From positions 7,862,501-7,926,500 of the forward strand of contig NC_092573.1 of assembly GCF_037975245.1 (NCBI RefSeq): a stretch of 64,000 nucleotides of DNA. Reading direction: 5' to 3'. The stretch is from Apostichopus japonicus. Its lineage: Eukaryota; Echinodermata; Holothuroidea; Aspidochirotida; Stichopodidae. Position numbers and translations under genes: made by a program. Of the stretch, positions 61,862-64,000 are shown in pieces (within the stretch, counting starts at the first letter, position 1; the number at the start of each line of letters is the position of its first letter). Below the pieces are notes generated by a model. That model saw only the letters and a list, made by a program, of their open reading frames with translations, had not been told where the DNA came from and did no database searches.

Positions 61862-62870
61862 AATGAAAATAAAAACAGAAAAAAATAATCGGTTCAATAA
61901 GCGATGATATTTGTATCCAAGTTGGTACTTAAATAAAAAGAAGATACGGAGACAGAGACAACAAAATAAATAAAATATAATTTGTTCAGATACAAATAAA
62001 TCTCGTAACTTCTTTTATTTTGTTTTCTCATCTCTACTGATGTATGTAAGTAAGGATGTTCGTGTATGTATTTATAGGGGTGTGTGCGTGCATGTGCGTG
62101 TATGTCAGTGTGTGTGTGTGTGCATAGATGTGTGTATGCATGCACGTGACCTCAAAATTACTGCAGGGTCAACAACAATATTTTCGTGAAACAGGGTTGG
62201 AACTGTTATGCACATATCTTTCAAAGCATTAAATGAGAATGCAAAAATTAACTGACAGACTTCCATTGCACTTTCCGGGCAAACGTGTGTAAGGAGAATC
62301 GAGCCTCAGAAAATATACACATGGAGATAACTATATTGATGCTCAGCTTCGCCAGAGCCAAGTTCAGAACCAAGAAGTGGAGCAAACGGTAAGTGGGCAT
62401 ATACATGTGGTTCACATCCTTAAATATGCTAGAAAAATGGCTAAATGTTCACATTGGGGAAATCGATGAATTGTTAGAGCATCCCTTCAGACAGTCAGAT
62501 GCATGAGTTCTTTTTCGATTTAGAGTTATTCGTTGTGTTCATGGAGTGTGTGTGTGTGGGTGGGGGCTGTAAAAGCGAGCTGGTACTACCCACACTCCTA
62601 CAGTTTTGAGTGCCACTTGTATGACATATTTTCCGGATATTACGGCACGTTTTTTTTGTACATCGCATTTTGAGGGGGGGGGGGTTGTTCGAGCAGTGGG
62701 GGACACCCTCTACTACCCTACTCCTCTGCTCCGGGGCACTATGTCGTAGCGCGCGTCAGGTGGAACCAGAAAGTGTTCCCAGCGCCAGGAAATTGGGCCT
62801 AGCGGGGAACTAAATGCGATTTTGACAAGCCTTTTTGGAAAACAAATCAAAACTGTAAATACATTGGTTA
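61862..62870. other. 3' flank of gene C, duplicate of gene A flank
   Basis: AATAAA context near 61866, GT-rich microsatellite at about 62080-62150, and G runs near 62675. No separate gene seen. Confidence 0.5.
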
Positions 62871-64000
62871 TTACAATTCTCGAGGGCCTCTTTTAAAGAC
62901 ATGGGTGATCGCCGCCCTTGGGTAAAGAGGGGCGTCCAGGTCCCCTGTTGGTGTCCGATGGCGAAGCCCCTGAAAGCAAAGCGATTTGGTGCACTCTAGG
63001 GGACTCAAAATAATATAATAAGTTTCGCTAAAACAAAGGCAGGTTAAACAATTAAAAGCTGTATAATATCTAAGCAATAGAGGACGGAGTTTCATCAATA
63101 GGTATACAACATGAAAAGTCTTTCCTAACACACCAGAAATGGGATCTTTTCTCAAACCTTCCAAATGCATGTTTACTAGCATTGTTCATGCTCACAAATT
63201 CCCTCGCTACCGATGTGATATATATGTTTCCCATGCGTTGTTTGTGTACATTGCACACGGCAACCCAGTTCAATCTCTTCTGAGTCAGTGTGCTTCTCCG
63301 CCAGGATTTTACACGTCTGAATGCACCAAATGAGCGTTCTGCCTCTCACGAGGACACAGGGCAAACCAATAGCAATCTTAGAAGCTGCTCAAACTGTGGA
63401 AAAGGGATCTCATTTCTGGTGATATATGTGCGGTATATCTGAAATTAAGGGCTAGCATTTTCCCCGGATAAGTGCTTGTGCCCTGTTGTACTTTCCGTCC
63501 ATGTTAGCTGTGCCGACGTAGGTTTGGCCACAAAGGTTATCCTTGTTGATTCCTAGTCTCAGCATGACATTGAATATCATGGATGAAATTGCTTTACCAA
63601 TGGTGTCCTCTAGCTTATGAAACCCATTGAACCCCTCTTGTACTTGGAGGAAACCATCCACGCAGCGTATGCACACACTTTCCTGTTCGACACCACTTAT
63701 ATCTTGCGTGCCATCGACAATAACTGTCGATATTACGGATCGACTGATATCCTCAATGATGTTCCGTGGTATCTGGTGGGCAAAAAATTGAAGCATATCT
63801 TCTACACACTGGTGGTGGGTCACATTTGTGTCCGTTCTAGCCAATCTTTCAATTCCTGGTCTTCTTTCGCTTGCATCAGGAGTAACTGGTTGAAGTTGTC
63901 CTCCTTTCTTCGTGTCGACGGTGTGCGAAACCTTGCCTGAGTAGGAAACGTACAGCTCGAACAATCTTTAAAAGGCACCTCCGGTTCTGTTCTTGTTGCT
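62871..64000 (-). pseudogene. hAT transposase relic, duplicate copy, runs off the window
   Basis: Same arrangement as 6690-7582. Minus-strand blocks: CVEDMLQFFAHQIPRNIIED, VDGTQDISGVEQES, FNGFHKLEDTIGKAISSM, and here also LCGQTYVGTANMDGKYNRAQ, the G-Q-x-Y-x-G-x-x-N-M-x-G region of DUF4371 transposases that is lost in copy 1. The C-terminal block around 63330-63180 is frameshifted. Internal sequence between the two halves is missing here also. Confidence 0.85.

Larger units (their letters stand above)
57686..64000. repeat. Segmental duplication, copy 2 (partner 1-7582)
   Basis: Aligns with the left end of the window over its entire length to the right edge. It lacks the TTAA-flanked element and keeps a short stretch beside the TA array (about 58997-59097) missing in copy 1. 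Gene content is the same: alpha FN3, epsilon FN3, gamma' relic, terminal FN3 and hAT relic. Confidence 0.95.

Overview
The window is animal nuclear DNA: long introns, consensus GT-AG splice sites, AT-rich non-coding sequence, abundant microsatellites and degraded transposons, no operons. CR1/L2-like LINEs with (ATT)n tails, hAT elements, tRNA-derived SINEs, a Penelope-type GIY-YIG relic and a SnoaL/DUF4440-type gene suggest a marine deuterostome invertebrate. An echinoderm, perhaps a sea cucumber, is my best guess (inference, not proven).

The main content is a head-to-tail cluster of three paralogous genes, here called A, B and C, all on the + strand. They encode apparently secreted proteins built almost entirely of fibronectin type III (FN3) domains. 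Gene A (3' part only) ends at 5367. Gene B runs from a signal-peptide exon at 11756 to a stop at 34214. Gene C runs from a paralogous signal-peptide exon at 46036 to 61761. Nearly every FN3 domain is one exon bounded by phase-1 introns. One FN3 class is instead split by a phase-0 intron, and this class occurs twice in gene B. No transmembrane segment is visible before the terminal stop. FN3 classes can be told apart by cysteine pairs: C-x16-C in one class, C-x33-36-C in another. A non-FN3, Cys-containing exon follows the signal peptide in B and reappears in C. Many exons of B, and some of C, carry frameshifts, nonsense codons or lost splice sites. Either the cluster is decaying, or damaged phase 1-1 exons are skipped, or part of the damage is assembly error.

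Layout. 1-7582: 3' end of gene A, then a hAT transposase relic on the minus strand; this whole block is a segmental duplicate of 57686-64000. 8.4-11.7 kb: 5' exon of the hAT relic and short tandem repeats. 11.7-34.2 kb: gene B, with a LINE, SINE-like units, a foldback element and two (GAT)n arrays in its introns. 34.4-38.5 kb: (TTAC)n array and a small SnoaL/DUF4440-type gene with an in-frame TGA in its last exon. 37.7-45.3 kb: transposon-rich ground (non-autonomous hATs, two LINE relics, a 95-bp minisatellite). 43.6-48.2 kb: a 1.42-kb duplication with 0.24-kb flanking direct repeats around the first exon and first intron of gene C. 48.7-51.3 kb: a tandem array of a Penelope-type GIY-YIG fragment, interrupted by a hAT that itself holds another hAT and a SINE. 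51.3-56.6 kb: further relics. 56.7-64.0 kb: 3' exons of gene C and the second hAT relic.

For how the genes work together, only the FN3 cluster gives a hint: tandem copies, secreted multi-FN3 architecture and a modular phase-1 exon layout are what is expected of a family that changes by exon and gene duplication. Ligands and function cannot be read from the sequence.
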